This document shows, piece by piece, positions 34,384 to 45,762 of a DNA stretch of 64,000 bases; position 1 is the first letter of the stretch; every line of letters starts with the position of its first letter. The notes under the pieces were generated by a model. The model ran no database searches. It had not been told where the DNA came from and worked only from the letters and a program-made list of their open reading frames with translations. The stretch is taken from positions 62,001 through 126,000 of the forward strand of contig NZ_QLLN01000010.1 of the NCBI RefSeq assembly GCF_003259375.1. The letters are read 5' to 3'. The DNA is from Arenibacter echinorum. GTDB taxonomy: Bacteria; Bacteroidota; Bacteroidia; Flavobacteriales; Flavobacteriaceae. A program made the position numbers and the translations under genes.

Positions 34384-34764
34384 ATGGCAGATTTAAAAGA
34401 TTTCGCAGAACAATTGGTTAACCTTACAGTTAAGGAAGTAAATGAGTTGGCTAATATATTAAAAGATGAATACGGTATAGAGCCTGCAGCTGCTGCAGTT
34501 GCTGTTGCTGCTGGTGGCGGTGCTGCCGAAGGTGGTGAGGCTGCTGAAGCTCAAACTGAATTCGACGTTATATTGAAAGCAGCTGGTGCTTCTAAATTAG
34601 CAGTAGTTAAATTGGTTAAGGAATTAACTGGTTTAGGATTGAAAGATGCTAAAGACATCGTTGATAGCGCACCAAAAGCCGTTAAGGAAGGTGTTTCTAA
34701 AGACGAAGCTGAAGGAATTAAAAAATCTTTGGAAGAAGCAGGAGCGGAAGTTGAGCTTAAATAA
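34384..34764 (+). CDS. rplL: 50S ribosomal protein bL12 (L7/L12)
   Basis: 126 residues: N-terminal dimer domain ([20 protein letters not shown]), an Ala/Gly-rich hinge (about 36-58) and the C-terminal factor-binding domain ([36 protein letters not shown]). Very high expression expected. Confidence 0.98.
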   Translation: MADLKDFAEQLVNLTVKEVNELANILKDEYGIEPAAAAVAVAAGGGAAEGGEAAEAQTEFDVILKAAGASKLAVVKLVKELTGLGLKDAKDIVDSAPKAVKEGVSKDEAEGIKKSLEEAGAEVELK

Positions 34765-34792
34765 TAGCAACGACAACCATTAATATTTTGGT

Positions 34793-34833
34793 TTAGGTCT
34801 TTCCGCTTTTTGTGGCTAGACCTAAGCCTTTTT
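34793..34833 (+). terminator. Attenuator-like hairpin between rplL and rpoB
   Basis: TTAGGTCT (34793-34800) pairs with AGACCTAA (34818-34825). Inner CCGC/GTGG pairs across a T5 loop, and T5 follows at 34829-34833. Position corresponds to the partial terminator between rplL and rpoBC in other bacteria that sets the ratio of ribosomal protein to polymerase. Strength is unclear. Confidence 0.6.
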
Positions 34834-34900
34834 ATACATACCGTGTATAGTGGCATACACTACCCAATTATAGTATTCACGATCAAAATTTTGTCCATAG

Positions 34901-37900
34901 ATGTTCACAAATCAGACTGAAAGAATAAGTTTCGCATCCGCTAAGAACACTCCGAATTATCCGGATTTCTTGGACATTCAGATTAAATCATTTCAAGATT
35001 TTTTCCAACTTGAAACTAAATCTGACGAAAGGGGCAATGAGGGGTTGTACAATACCTTCATGGAAAACTTTCCAATTACAGACACAAGGAACCAGTTCGT
35101 ATTAGAATTTTTAGATTATTTCATTGATCCACCGAGATATTCCATTCAAGAATGTATAGAGCGTGGACTTACTTATAGTGTTCCATTAAAAGCAAGATTA
35201 AAATTATATTGTACGGATCCCGAGCATGAGGATTTCGAGACCATTGTACAAGACGTGTACTTAGGAACCATTCCTTACATGACCCCTAGCGGTACCTTTG
35301 TTATCAATGGCGCTGAACGTGTTGTTGTTTCCCAATTACACCGTTCTCCTGGGGTTTTCTTTGGTCAATCCTTCCATGCTAACGGAACTAAATTGTATTC
35401 TGCCAGGGTTATTCCTTTTAAAGGTTCCTGGATAGAATTTGCAACAGATATCAATGGTGTTATGTACGCCTATATTGATAGAAAGAAAAAATTACCGGTT
35501 ACCACCTTGTTCAGAGCCATTGGTTTTGAAAGGGATAAGGATATTTTGGAGATATTCGACCTTTCGGAAGAGGTTAAAGTTTCCAATGCCGGCTTGAAAA
35601 AAGTATTGGGCCGTAAATTGGCGGCTAGAGTATTGAATACATGGCATGAGGATTTTGTGGATGAGGATACTGGCGAAGTGGTATCTATTGAGAGAAATGA
35701 GATTATCCTTGACCGTGATACTATTTTGGAAAAAGATCACATAAATGAGATATTGGAAGCCGATGTGAAGACTATTCTTTTGCACAAAGAGAATAATGCA
35801 CAAAGCGATTATGCCATTATCCATAACACCCTTCAAAAGGATCCAACAAACTCTGAAAAAGAGGCAGTTGAACATATTTATCGTCAATTGCGTAATGCTG
35901 AACCGCCAGATGAGGAAACAGCACGTGGTATTATAGATAAATTGTTCTTCTCCGATCAACGTTATAACCTAGGTGAGGTAGGACGTTATAGAATGAACAA
36001 AAAATTGGGATTGGATATCGGAATGGACAAGCAGGTCTTGACCAAGGAAGATATCATTACCATTATAAAATATTTGATCGAGTTGATTAACTCAAAAGCT
36101 GAGATCGATGATATTGATCACCTTTCCAACCGTAGGGTAAGGACTGTAGGTGAACAATTGTCCCAGCAATTTGGTGTTGGTCTGGCACGTATGGCCAGAA
36201 CAATTCGTGAGCGTATGAACGTACGTGATAATGAGGTGTTTACCCCGATCGATTTGATCAATGCCAAGACCTTGTCTTCGGTAATCAACTCTTTCTTTGG
36301 TACCAACCAGTTATCACAGTTTATGGATCAAACCAATCCATTGGCCGAGATTACGCACAAAAGAAGATTATCGGCATTAGGGCCGGGTGGACTTTCAAGG
36401 GAAAGAGCAGGGTTTGAGGTACGTGACGTTCACTATACGCACTACGGTAGACTTTGTCCTATTGAAACTCCTGAAGGACCAAACATTGGATTGATATCTT
36501 CACTTTCGGTATTTGCCAAGGTGAACCCAATGGGCTTCTTGGAAACACCATATCGCAAGGTGGATAACGGTACAGTAAACATTAATGACTTTACTTACTT
36601 AAGTGCAGAAGAGGAAGAAGGAATGAAAATTGCCCAGGCAAACATTCCTATGGATGAAAAAGGAACAATTACTGCAGAGAAGGTAATAGCAAGGGAAGAA
36701 GGAGATTTCCCAGTAGTGGATCCTACTGAAATCCAGTATACCGATGTTGCGCCTAACCAAATAGCGTCTATTTCGGCATCTTTGATTCCATTTTTGGAAC
36801 ATGATGATGCCAACAGGGCCTTGATGGGATCTAACATGATGCGTCAGGCAGTTCCATTGTTAAAGCCGGAATCACCTATCGTAGGTACAGGTTTGGAGCG
36901 TCAAGTTGCATCAGATTCGAGGGTGTTGATCAATGCAGAAGGTGATGGAGTTATAGAATATGTTGATTCCCAAAAAATCACTATTAAGTACGACCGTACC
37001 GAAGAACAAAGATTGGTAAGCTTCGAAGAGGATTCCAAAACTTATGAATTGGTCAAGTTTAGAAAAACTAACCAAGGAACAAGTATTAACCTTAAACCAA
37101 TTGTTAAAAAGGGTTACAAGGTTAAAAAAGGACAAGTTCTTTGTGAAGGTTATGCAACAGAAAGTGGCGAATTGGCCTTGGGAAGAAACTTGGTAGTGGC
37201 ATTTATGCCATGGAAAGGTTATAACTTTGAGGATGCGATCGTAATCTCTGAAAAAGTAGTACGTGAGGATATCTTTACGTCTATCCACGTTGATGAGTAC
37301 GCTTTGGAGGTAAGGGATACCAAATTGGGAGCTGAAGAGTTGACCAATGATATTCCTAACGTTTCTGAAGAAGCTACCAAGGATTTGGATGAATACGGAA
37401 TGATCCGTATTGGAGCGGAAGTTAAGCCTGGAGATATTTTAATAGGTAAGATTACTCCAAAAGGAGAGTCGGATCCCACACCGGAGGAAAAATTACTAAG
37501 AGCCATCTTTGGGGACAAAGCAGGTGATGTAAAAGATGCATCCTTAAAAGCATCACCTTCACTTAGGGGGGTTGTTATAGACAAGAAATTATTTTCTAGA
37601 TCGGTTAAAGATAAGCGTAAGCGTTCAGAAGATAAGGAAGACCTTGCTAAATTGGAGTTGGAATACGAAGTGAAATTTGAACAATTGAAAGATGTATTGG
37701 TTGAGAAACTATTTACATTGGTCAATGGTAAAACTTCGCAAGGGGTATTGAACGACCTTGGTGAGGAAGTACTTCCAAAAGGGAAGAAGTATACCATGAA
37801 GATGTTGAACGCGGTTGATGATTTCGCCCATTTGGTTGGTGGAAGTTGGACTACGGACAAGGAAAGCAATACCATGGTAACGGATCTTTTGCATAACTAT

Positions 37901-38710
37901 AAGATAAAATTGAACGACCTTCAAGGTAACCTTAGAAGGGACAAGTTCACCATTTCTGTAGGAGACGAATTGCCAGCTGGTATTATGAAATTGGCCAAAG
38001 TTTATATCGCCAAAAAGCGTAAACTTAAGGTTGGTGATAAAATGGCGGGTCGTCACGGAAATAAAGGTATCGTTTCCAGAATTGTTCGTCATGAGGATAT
38101 GCCGTTCCTAGAGGACGGAACACCTGTGGACATCGTATTGAATCCGTTAGGGGTACCTTCGCGTATGAACATCGGGCAGATATATGAAACTGTTTTAGGA
38201 TGGGCCGGTTTAAAATTAGGGAAGAAATATGCGACCCCAATTTTTGATGGTGCTACCTTAGATCAAATCAATGCCTATACCGATGAAGCTGGAATTCCAA
38301 GATTTGGACATACTTATCTATACGATGGTGGTACGGGTCAGCGTTTTGATCAACCAGCGACAGTTGGGGTTATCTATATGTTGAAACTAGGACATATGGT
38401 AGATGACAAGATGCATGCTCGTTCAATTGGGCCATACTCACTTATTACGCAGCAGCCATTGGGTGGTAAAGCACAATTTGGTGGACAGCGTTTTGGAGAG
38501 ATGGAAGTTTGGGCGCTTGAAGCATATGGTGCCTCTGCAACACTTCGTGAAATATTGACCGTCAAATCGGATGACGTTATAGGTAGGGCCAAGACGTACG
38601 AGGCGATCGTAAAAGGAGAGACCATGCCAGAACCTGGTTTGCCAGAATCTTTCAACGTATTAATGCACGAACTTAAGGGATTAGGTTTGGATATTAGATT
38701 GGAAGAATAA
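34901..38710 (+). CDS. rpoB: DNA-directed RNA polymerase subunit beta
   Basis: 1269 residues. Forms one pincer and half the active site. Seen: [20 protein letters not shown], the rifampicin-binding cluster region [20 protein letters not shown] and [20 protein letters not shown] (wild-type residues for sensitivity), [15 protein letters not shown] (catalytic lysines), and C-terminal [20 protein letters not shown]. Length and insertions fit Bacteroidota. Confidence 0.99.
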   Translation: MFTNQTERISFASAKNTPNYPDFLDIQIKSFQDFFQLETKSDERGNEGLYNTFMENFPITDTRNQFVLEFLDYFIDPPRYSIQECIERGLTYSVPLKARLKLYCTDPEHEDFETIVQDVYLGTIPYMTPSGTFVINGAERVVVSQLHRSPGVFFGQSFHANGTKLYSARVIPFKGSWIEFATDINGVMYAYIDRKKKLPVTTLFRAIGFERDKDILEIFDLSEEVKVSNAGLKKVLGRKLAARVLNTWHEDFVDEDTGEVVSIERNEIILDRDTILEKDHINEILEADVKTILLHKENNAQSDYAIIHNTLQKDPTNSEKEAVEHIYRQLRNAEPPDEETARGIIDKLFFSDQRYNLGEVGRYRMNKKLGLDIGMDKQVLTKEDIITIIKYLIELINSKAEIDDIDHLSNRRVRTVGEQLSQQFGVGLARMARTIRERMNVRDNEVFTPIDLINAKTLSSVINSFFGTNQLSQFMDQTNPLAEITHKRRLSALGPGGLSRERAGFEVRDVHYTHYGRLCPIETPEGPNIGLISSLSVFAKVNPMGFLETPYRKVDNGTVNINDFTYLSAEEEEGMKIAQANIPMDEKGTITAEKVIAREEGDFPVVDPTEIQYTDVAPNQIASISASLIPFLEHDDANRALMGSNMMRQAVPLLKPESPIVGTGLERQVASDSRVLINAEGDGVIEYVDSQKITIKYDRTEEQRLVSFEEDSKTYELVKFRKTNQGTSINLKPIVKKGYKVKKGQVLCEGYATESGELALGRNLVVAFMPWKGYNFEDAIVISEKVVREDIFTSIHVDEYALEVRDTKLGAEELTNDIPNVSEEATKDLDEYGMIRIGAEVKPGDILIGKITPKGESDPTPEEKLLRAIFGDKAGDVKDASLKASPSLRGVVIDKKLFSRSVKDKRKRSEDKEDLAKLELEYEVKFEQLKDVLVEKLFTLVNGKTSQGVLNDLGEEVLPKGKKYTMKMLNAVDDFAHLVGGSWTTDKESNTMVTDLLHNYKIKLNDLQGNLRRDKFTISVGDELPAGIMKLAKVYIAKKRKLKVGDKMAGRHGNKGIVSRIVRHEDMPFLEDGTPVDIVLNPLGVPSRMNIGQIYETVLGWAGLKLGKKYATPIFDGATLDQINAYTDEAGIPRFGHTYLYDGGTGQRFDQPATVGVIYMLKLGHMVDDKMHARSIGPYSLITQQPLGGKAQFGGQRFGEMEVWALEAYGASATLREILTVKSDDVIGRAKTYEAIVKGETMPEPGLPESFNVLMHELKGLGLDIRLEE

Positions 38711-38772
38711 CAAGGATTGGTTTTGAACACTATTCCTAATAACAAGAATTAAATTAGTATCAGAATATAGTT

Positions 38773-41700
38773 ATGGCTAGACTAAAAGATAATAATACCA
38801 TTAAAAGGTTCGATAAAATTTCAATCGGTTTGGCATCTCCAGAAGCTATTTTGGCAGAGTCAAGAGGTGAGGTTTTAAAACCTGAAACTATTAACTATAG
38901 AACGCACAAGCCTGAGCGGGACGGTCTATTCTGTGAGCGTATTTTTGGTCCTGTAAAGGATTACGAATGTGCCTGTGGAAAATATAAAAGAATTCGTTAT
39001 CGCGGTATTGTTTGTGATCGTTGTGGGGTAGAGGTAACAGAGAAAAAGGTACGTAGAGATAGGGTAGGACACATTAATTTGGTAGTTCCTGTTGCCCATA
39101 TCTGGTATTTCCGTTCCCTGCCCAATAAGATTGGTTACCTATTAGGTTTGCCTTCCAAGAAATTGGATATGATTATTTACTACGAGCGTTATGTAGTAAT
39201 TCAGCCAGGTATTGCCAAGGGACCTGACGGTGAGGAAATCCAAAAAATGGATTTCTTGAGCGAAGAGGAGTATTTGAATATATTGGAGTCCATTCCACAA
39301 GAGAATCAGTACTTGGAAGATTCTGACCCAAACAAGTTTATCGCTAAAATGGGTGCGGAATGTCTTATTGATCTTTTGGCGAGAATAGACTTGAGCCAAT
39401 TGTCTTATGAATTAAGACATAAGGCCAATACCGAAACTTCCAAACAACGTAAGACTGAGGCCCTGAAAAGACTTCAAGTAGTTGAAGCCTTAAGGGAATC
39501 CCAGGAAAATAGGGAGAACAGACCGGATTGGATGATCATGAAGGTAATTCCTGTTATTCCACCGGAATTACGTCCTTTGGTGCCATTGGATGGGGGTCGT
39601 TTTGCAACTTCGGATTTGAACGATCTTTACAGAAGGGTTATTATAAGAAACAACCGTCTTAAGAGATTGGTAGAAATTAAGGCTCCAGAGGTAATTCTTA
39701 GAAATGAGAAGCGTATGCTTCAGGAGGCAGTAGATTCTTTATTTGATAACACACGTAAGGCATCTGCAGTTAAAACTGAATCCAATAGACCGTTGAAGTC
39801 ACTTTCCGATTCATTGAAAGGTAAGCAAGGTCGATTCCGTCAAAACCTTTTAGGTAAACGTGTGGATTATTCCGCTCGTTCGGTAATCGTCGTTGGACCT
39901 GAAATGAGGTTGTTCGAATGTGGTTTGCCTAAAGATATGGCCGCCGAACTATACAAACCTTTTGTAATCCGTAAATTGATTGAAAGGGGTATTGTAAAAA
40001 CGGTGAAATCTGCGAAGAAGATCATAGATAAAAAAGAACCTGTAGTTTGGGATATTCTTGAAAATGTTTTGAAAGGACATCCTGTAATGTTGAACCGTGC
40101 TCCTACATTGCACAGATTGGGTATTCAAGCCTTTCAGCCAAAACTTATTGAGGGCAAGGCTATACGTTTGCATCCATTGGTATGTACTGCTTTTAACGCG
40201 GATTTTGACGGTGATCAAATGGCAGTTCATTTACCATTGGGACCAGAAGCAATTTTAGAATGCCAATTGTTAATGTTGGCGTCACATAATATTTTGAACC
40301 CTGCAAATGGTTCGCCTATTACCGTACCATCACAGGATATGGTTTTGGGTCTATATTATATGACCAAAGAAAGAAAATCTACACCGGAGGTAGCAGTAAA
40401 AGGTGAAGGATTAACATTCTACTCTTATGAAGAGGTGGTTATCGCCTTTAATGAAGGGAGATTGGATCTTAACGCCGGAATTAAGGTACGTGCCAAAGAT
40501 TTTAATGAGGCTGGTGAATTGGTTAATCAGATCATTCCAACAACAGTTGGTAGGGTGTTGTTTAACATGGTAGTCCCAGAACAGGCAGGATACATTAATG
40601 ATGTATTGAATAAAAAATCGCTTAGGGATATTATTGGTAATATATTAAGTGTTACCGATGTTCCAACAACGGCCGATTTCTTGGATAAAATAAAAACTAT
40701 GGGTTATGAATTCGCTTTTAAAGGTGGATTGTCCTTTAGTTTGGGAGATATTATTATTCCGCCAGAGAAGCATGAAATGATTGCTGATGCCAATACACAG
40801 GTAGATGGAATTATGGCCAACTATAACATGGGTCTTATAACCAATAACGAACGTTACAATCAGGTAATTGACGTTTGGACATCGACCAATGCTATGTTGA
40901 CAGAATTGGCAATGAAGCGTATTCGTGAGGATCAGCAAGGATTTAACTCTGTATATATGATGTTGGATTCTGGTGCAAGGGGCTCCAAGGAGCAGATTCG
41001 CCAGTTAACCGGTATGCGTGGATTAATGGCTAAACCAAAGAAATCTACTGCTGGAGGTGGGGAAATTATTGAAAACCCCATTTTATCCAACTTTAAAGAG
41101 GGTCTATCCATTCTTGAATACTTTATATCTACTCACGGTGCACGTAAGGGTCTTGCGGATACGGCGTTAAAAACGGCGGATGCGGGTTATCTAACACGTC
41201 GTTTGGTGGATGTTTCACAAGATGTAATTATCAATATTGAGGATTGTGAAACACTAAGAGGGGTTCAAGTTGAGGCTCTTAAGAAAAATGAAGAGATTGT
41301 TGAAACTTTAGGGGAGCGTATCCTTGGAAGGGTTTCCTTACATGATGTTTATAATCCTATTTCTGAAGAATTGCTTTTAAGGGCAGGTCAAGAAATTATG
41401 GAAGCCGATGTTAAGAATATAGAGGCATCCCCAGTTGAAAAAGTAGAGGTGCGTTCGGCCTTGACATGTGAGGCTCAGAAAGGTATCTGTGGCAAATGTT
41501 ATGGAAGAAACCTGTCTACCAATAAAATGGTACAGAGAGGTGAAGCTGTTGGTGTAGTAGCTGCACAGTCTATTGGTGAACCAGGAACTCAGTTAACATT
41601 GCGTACTTTCCACGTGGGAGGTATTGCAGGTAACATCTCCGAAGAAAATAAATTGGAGGCCAGATTTGGTGGAGTTGCTGAAATTGAAGATTTAAGGACA

Positions 41701-43071
41701 GTTACTAGTCAAGACGGAGAAGGTAAAAAATCTGAAATAGTAATTTCTAGGACATCAGAGATCAAGGTTGTAGATGCAAAATCTGGAATAACGCTAAGTA
41801 CCAATAACATTCCTTACGGTTCACAATTGTTCATTAAGAATGGTGAAAAAATCGAGAAAGGCCAAGTTATTTGTTCTTGGGATCCTTACAACGGAGTTAT
41901 TGTTTCAGAATTCCCTGGACAGATCGCATACGAGAATATAGAACAAGGTATCACTTATCAAGTAGAGATTGATGAACAAACAGGATTCCAAGAGAAAGTA
42001 ATTTCGGAATCTAGGAACAAGAAATTGATTCCTACCCTATTGATCAAGAACAATAAGGATGAAGTGTTGCGTTCTTATAACCTTCCGGTTGGATCGCACA
42101 TTATGGTAGATGATGGAGACAAGATCAATGAAGGTAAAATTTTGGTCAAGATACCGCGTAAATCAGCCAAGGCTGGGGATATTACTGGTGGTCTTCCAAG
42201 AGTTACCGAATTGTTCGAAGCTCGTAACCCATCTAACCCTGCTGTTGTTTCCGAGATTGATGGTGTTGTTTCCTTTGGTAAGATAAAGAGAGGTAACCGT
42301 GAGATAATTATCGAATCCAAATTGGGTGAGGTTAAGAAATACTTGGTGAAATTGTCGAATCAAATTCTTGTTCAAGAAAATGATTACGTACGTGCCGGGA
42401 TGCCATTGTCCGATGGGTCGATCACTCCTGAGGATATCTTGGCAATCAAAGGACCTTCAGCTGTACAACAATACTTGGTGAACGAAGTTCAGGAAGTATA
42501 TCGTTTGCAAGGGGTGAAGATCAATGATAAACACTTTGAGGTAGTAGTACGTCAAATGATGCGTAAAGTGCGTATAGAGGATCCGGGAGATACTATCTTC
42601 TTAGAAAATCAATTGGTTCACAAGGATGATTTCATCCAAGAGAACGATGAGATTTTTGGACAGAAAGTAGTAGAAGAAGCTGGTGATTCCGAAAACTTAA
42701 AACCGGGTCAGATTGTAAGTGCCCGTGAATTAAGGGATGAAAACTCAATTCTTAAACGTAATGATAAGAATTTGGTTACTGCAAGGGATGCTGTAGCAGC
42801 AACTGCTACACCTATCCTTCAAGGAATTACACGTGCTTCCTTACAGACGAAATCATTTATCTCGGCCGCTTCTTTCCAAGAAACGACCAAAGTACTTAAC
42901 GAGGCTGCTGTAAGCGGTAAGATAGATACTCTGGAAGGATTGAAAGAAAACGTAATTGTTGGACATAAAATACCAGCAGGTACTGGAATGAGGGATTATG
43001 AAAATATCATTGTAGGTTCCAAAGAGGAGTACGATGAAATCATGGCCCGAAAAGAGGAATTGAAATTCTAA
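38773..43071 (+). CDS. rpoC: DNA-directed RNA polymerase subunit beta'
   Basis: 1432 residues. N-terminal zinc ribbon (about 66-90, [20 protein letters not shown]), catalytic Mg site [12 protein letters not shown] (about 475-486), bridge/trigger helix region ([20 protein letters not shown]) and second Zn site [13 protein letters not shown]. Follows rpoB by 62 bp and ends at an intrinsic terminator. Confidence 0.99.
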   Translation: MARLKDNNTIKRFDKISIGLASPEAILAESRGEVLKPETINYRTHKPERDGLFCERIFGPVKDYECACGKYKRIRYRGIVCDRCGVEVTEKKVRRDRVGHINLVVPVAHIWYFRSLPNKIGYLLGLPSKKLDMIIYYERYVVIQPGIAKGPDGEEIQKMDFLSEEEYLNILESIPQENQYLEDSDPNKFIAKMGAECLIDLLARIDLSQLSYELRHKANTETSKQRKTEALKRLQVVEALRESQENRENRPDWMIMKVIPVIPPELRPLVPLDGGRFATSDLNDLYRRVIIRNNRLKRLVEIKAPEVILRNEKRMLQEAVDSLFDNTRKASAVKTESNRPLKSLSDSLKGKQGRFRQNLLGKRVDYSARSVIVVGPEMRLFECGLPKDMAAELYKPFVIRKLIERGIVKTVKSAKKIIDKKEPVVWDILENVLKGHPVMLNRAPTLHRLGIQAFQPKLIEGKAIRLHPLVCTAFNADFDGDQMAVHLPLGPEAILECQLLMLASHNILNPANGSPITVPSQDMVLGLYYMTKERKSTPEVAVKGEGLTFYSYEEVVIAFNEGRLDLNAGIKVRAKDFNEAGELVNQIIPTTVGRVLFNMVVPEQAGYINDVLNKKSLRDIIGNILSVTDVPTTADFLDKIKTMGYEFAFKGGLSFSLGDIIIPPEKHEMIADANTQVDGIMANYNMGLITNNERYNQVIDVWTSTNAMLTELAMKRIREDQQGFNSVYMMLDSGARGSKEQIRQLTGMRGLMAKPKKSTAGGGEIIENPILSNFKEGLSILEYFISTHGARKGLADTALKTADAGYLTRRLVDVSQDVIINIEDCETLRGVQVEALKKNEEIVETLGERILGRVSLHDVYNPISEELLLRAGQEIMEADVKNIEASPVEKVEVRSALTCEAQKGICGKCYGRNLSTNKMVQRGEAVGVVAAQSIGEPGTQLTLRTFHVGGIAGNISEENKLEARFGGVAEIEDLRTVTSQDGEGKKSEIVISRTSEIKVVDAKSGITLSTNNIPYGSQLFIKNGEKIEKGQVICSWDPYNGVIVSEFPGQIAYENIEQGITYQVEIDEQTGFQEKVISESRNKKLIPTLLIKNNKDEVLRSYNLPVGSHIMVDDGDKINEGKILVKIPRKSAKAGDITGGLPRVTELFEARNPSNPAVVSEIDGVVSFGKIKRGNREIIIESKLGEVKKYLVKLSNQILVQENDYVRAGMPLSDGSITPEDILAIKGPSAVQQYLVNEVQEVYRLQGVKINDKHFEVVVRQMMRKVRIEDPGDTIFLENQLVHKDDFIQENDEIFGQKVVEEAGDSENLKPGQIVSARELRDENSILKRNDKNLVTARDAVAATATPILQGITRASLQTKSFISAASFQETTKVLNEAAVSGKIDTLEGLKENVIVGHKIPAGTGMRDYENIIVGSKEEYDEIMARKEELKF

Positions 43072-43079
43072 ATAATTAG

Positions 43080-43112
43080 AACCTCGGTGTTATTCACCGA
43101 GGTTTTTTTTTG
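43080..43112 (+). terminator. Terminator of rpoBC
   Basis: AACCTCGGTG and CACCGAGGTT form a perfect 10-bp stem around TTATT, followed by a long T run, 8 bp after the rpoC stop. Confidence 0.92.
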
Positions 43113-43184
43113 GACAATCAACAAATAAATTGTTCTTTGTTCACTTCCGTTTAGTTATATAGTAATAGATAATCATTTTTTGTA

Positions 43185-43496
43185 ATGAGTGATAAAGATC
43201 AAAACCAAAAACAAATCAATATAGAATTGGATGAGAAAACAGCTGAGGGAATATATTCCAACTTAGCTATAATCAATCATTCTGTTTCAGAGTTTGTAGT
43301 AGATTTTATAAGTATGATGCCCGGGGCTCCCAAAGCAAAAGTTAAAAGTAGAATTGTACTAACCCCGCAACATGCCAAGAAATTCTTAAAGGCACTAGGT
43401 GATAATGTTAGTCGCTTTGAAAAGGCCCATGGAACCATAAAGGATTACGAGCAGCCCCCAATCCCATTGAATTTTGGACCTACGGGTGAAGCTTAA
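43185..43496 (+). CDS. DUF3467 family protein
   Basis: 103 residues, soluble. Matches DUF3467: QINIELDEKTAEGIYSNLAI, SEFVVDFISMMPGAPKAKVK, SRIVLTPQHAKKFLKALGDN and a C-terminal PPIPLNFGPTGEA. Function unknown; often found next to rpoC in Bacteroidota. Ends at a bidirectional terminator shared with prfC. Confidence 0.9.
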   Translation: MSDKDQNQKQINIELDEKTAEGIYSNLAIINHSVSEFVVDFISMMPGAPKAKVKSRIVLTPQHAKKFLKALGDNVSRFEKAHGTIKDYEQPPIPLNFGPTGEA

Positions 43497-43501
43497 AAAC
43501 T

Positions 43502-43533
43502 AAAAAACCTTCTGTATTTACAGAAGGTTTTTT
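43502..43533. terminator. Bidirectional terminator between DUF3467 and prfC
   Basis: A 15-bp perfect palindrome (AAAAAACCTTCTGTA and its complement) with a two-base centre. T/A tracts on both sides serve both converging genes. Confidence 0.9.
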
Positions 43534-43558
43534 AGTTTTATGGGAATCGAGTTTTTAT

Positions 43559-45148
43559 TTAGTCGAATTCGGAAGTAAAATGAAGTTTTACATTGGGATA
43601 TTTTTGCTGTGTCATTTGTAGTGAAAATTGGGAATCTGCAAGAAAAACTAGTTGTTTTCTCTTGTCCTTGGCCAAAAACTTCTGCTTTACGCGCTTAAAT
43701 TCCTTGAACTCCTCGCTGTTCTTGTCTTTTGGATCTACCCAGCATGCTTTGTAAACCGGGAAATTTTCATAAGTACATTTTGCACCATATTCATGCTCTA
43801 AACGGTATTGTATTACTTCAAACTGTAGGGCGCCCACAGTCCCTATAACTTTTCTGTTGTTCATTTCCAGGGTGAACAACTGGGCAACCCCTTCATCCAT
43901 CAATTGATCAATCCCCTTGTTAAGCTGTTTGGCTTTCATGGGATCGGCATTGTTAATATATCTAAAATGTTCCGGAGAAAAACTTGGTATGCCTTTGTAA
44001 TGCAGTATTTCACCCTCTGTTAAGGTGTCTCCAATTTTGAAATTACCAGTATCATGCAATCCAACGATATCCCCTGGATAGGAAATATCCACAATTTCTT
44101 TTTTCTCGGCGAAAAATGCATTGGGACTGGAGAATTTTAAATTTTTGTTTTGACGTACGTGCAAATAGGGTTTGTTTCTTTCAAAGGTACCGGAAACTAT
44201 TTTTATGAATGCTAGACGATCCCTATGCTTGGGGTCCATATTGGCGTGTATCTTAAATACAAAACCCGTTAATTCCTTTTCATTGGCTTGGACCAAGCGC
44301 TCTTCGGCCATTTTGGCCCTTGGCGAGGGAGCAATATCTATAAAGCAGTCCAACAGTTCCCGCACCCCAAAATTATTCAGGGCAGAACCAAAAAATACCG
44401 GCTGCTGTGTTCCCTTAAGATAGCTTTCCTTGTCAAATGGGGGGTATACTCCGTGCACCAATTCTAAATTGTCCCTAAGTTCCGTGGCTGCTTTTGTGCC
44501 GATGATTTTTTCAAGCTGTGGGTTGTTTATATCGTCGAAAGCAATAGTATCTTCAATATTCTTTTTACTGTCCCCGCTAAAAAGATTAATGTTTTTTTCG
44601 TAAATATTATAGATTCCCTTAAAATCATAACCCATGCCAATAGGGAAACTTAAAGGAGTTACGGAAAGGCCCAATTTTTGTTCTACTTCGTCCAATAAAT
44701 CAAATGCATCCTTCCCTTCCCGGTCCAATTTGTTGATGAATACGATCATCGGGATGCTGCGCATTCTACAAACTTCTACCAATTTCTCAGTTTGCTCCTC
44801 CACACCTTTTGCAACATCAACAACAACAATTACGCTATCAACAGCAGTAAGTGTTCTAAAGGTATCTTCTGCAAAATCCTTGTGCCCTGGGGTATCCAGG
44901 ATATTTATTTTTTTGTCTTTGTATAGAAAGGCAAGAACAGAGGTGGCTACCGAAATACCTCTCTGTTTTTCAATTTCCATAAAGTCACTGGTAGCAGTTT
45001 TCTTTATCTTATTGTTTTTCACGGCTCCCGCTTCCTGTATGGCGCCCCCGAAAAGCAGTAGTTTTTCTGTTAGTGTTGTTTTTCCCGCATCGGGATGTGA
45101 TATGATACCGAAAGTCCTTCTTCTTTCAATTTGTTCCCTAAAACTCAT
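43559..45148 (-). CDS. prfC: Peptide chain release factor 3
   Basis: 529 residues. GTPase recycling RF1/RF2 after termination. Motifs: [77 protein letters not shown]. Length is normal for RF3. Own promoter just upstream; leader about 10 nt. Confidence 0.97.
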   Translation of the reverse strand: MSFREQIERRRTFGIISHPDAGKTTLTEKLLLFGGAIQEAGAVKNNKIKKTATSDFMEIEKQRGISVATSVLAFLYKDKKINILDTPGHKDFAEDTFRTLTAVDSVIVVVDVAKGVEEQTEKLVEVCRMRSIPMIVFINKLDREGKDAFDLLDEVEQKLGLSVTPLSFPIGMGYDFKGIYNIYEKNINLFSGDSKKNIEDTIAFDDINNPQLEKIIGTKAATELRDNLELVHGVYPPFDKESYLKGTQQPVFFGSALNNFGVRELLDCFIDIAPSPRAKMAEERLVQANEKELTGFVFKIHANMDPKHRDRLAFIKIVSGTFERNKPYLHVRQNKNLKFSSPNAFFAEKKEIVDISYPGDIVGLHDTGNFKIGDTLTEGEILHYKGIPSFSPEHFRYINNADPMKAKQLNKGIDQLMDEGVAQLFTLEMNNRKVIGTVGALQFEVIQYRLEHEYGAKCTYENFPVYKACWVDPKDKNSEEFKEFKRVKQKFLAKDKRKQLVFLADSQFSLQMTQQKYPNVKLHFTSEFD

Positions 45149-45762
45149 TGATTATTTGATTTCGGCAAAAATAAGTCAAATTATTTTTTTTCAACCAGCA
45201 TATGCCGGTAAATACTGTAAAGAAATATTAATTGGTGGATATTCCGGATTAGACGGGGGTATTATATTATTTCTTAGGTTCTGGCCGACTTATTAGGATT
45301 TTTCTTTTGAGGTTTGTTGGCGTTTGCCTTGGTTGTCTTATACTTTTTGTGGTTGGGGAATTGTTATTTGTTTTTTTAGGATAATCCAAAATTCAAGTAA
45401 ACTTTTTTCCGGTTTTAAGGCAGGGTAATTTTAGTCATTATGGATGAAATATTAGTTTGTTATTGCTTTATAATAAGTCCTTTGTTTACTTTTTGTCTAG
45501 GAAAAGACCTACAATATAGTGCTGTTTTACGAACGATTTTTACGTGATTTACTGCATATGTTCAAGGTCGTTTTTGTGATTATTTAACACTTTGTCGAGT
45601 AATACGGTTATTGGCAGATTTTATATAATTTATAGCTCGAAAACCTTATGAGTATTGATTTTTTAGATATATCTTGCATGTAATATTGGAGTTGGCCCCA
45701 ACTTCTTACATTTATTTTTTACCTATATGCCATGGTGATCAGTTGATATAAAACTATCATTT
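45149..45762. other. Long divergent intergenic region
   Basis: 614 bp between prfC (minus) and the adhesin gene (plus). The prfC promoter lies at 45166-45194. On the plus strand I see no TAnnTTTG match and no plausible gene. A small palindrome GTTGGCCCCAAC lies near 45691. The adhesin's promoter may use another sigma factor or a weaker match. Confidence 0.6.
45166..45194 (-). promoter_or_regulatory. Promoter of prfC
   Basis: On the minus strand TTG (45194-45192), an 18-bp spacer and TATTTTTG (45173-45166) match the consensus. The predicted start near 45159 leaves about 10 nt before the ATG. Confidence 0.75.

Noticed and set aside
37219-37875. 218-codon minus-strand frame
   Set aside because: Antisense to rpoB; Ser/Leu-rich shadow translation without a domain.
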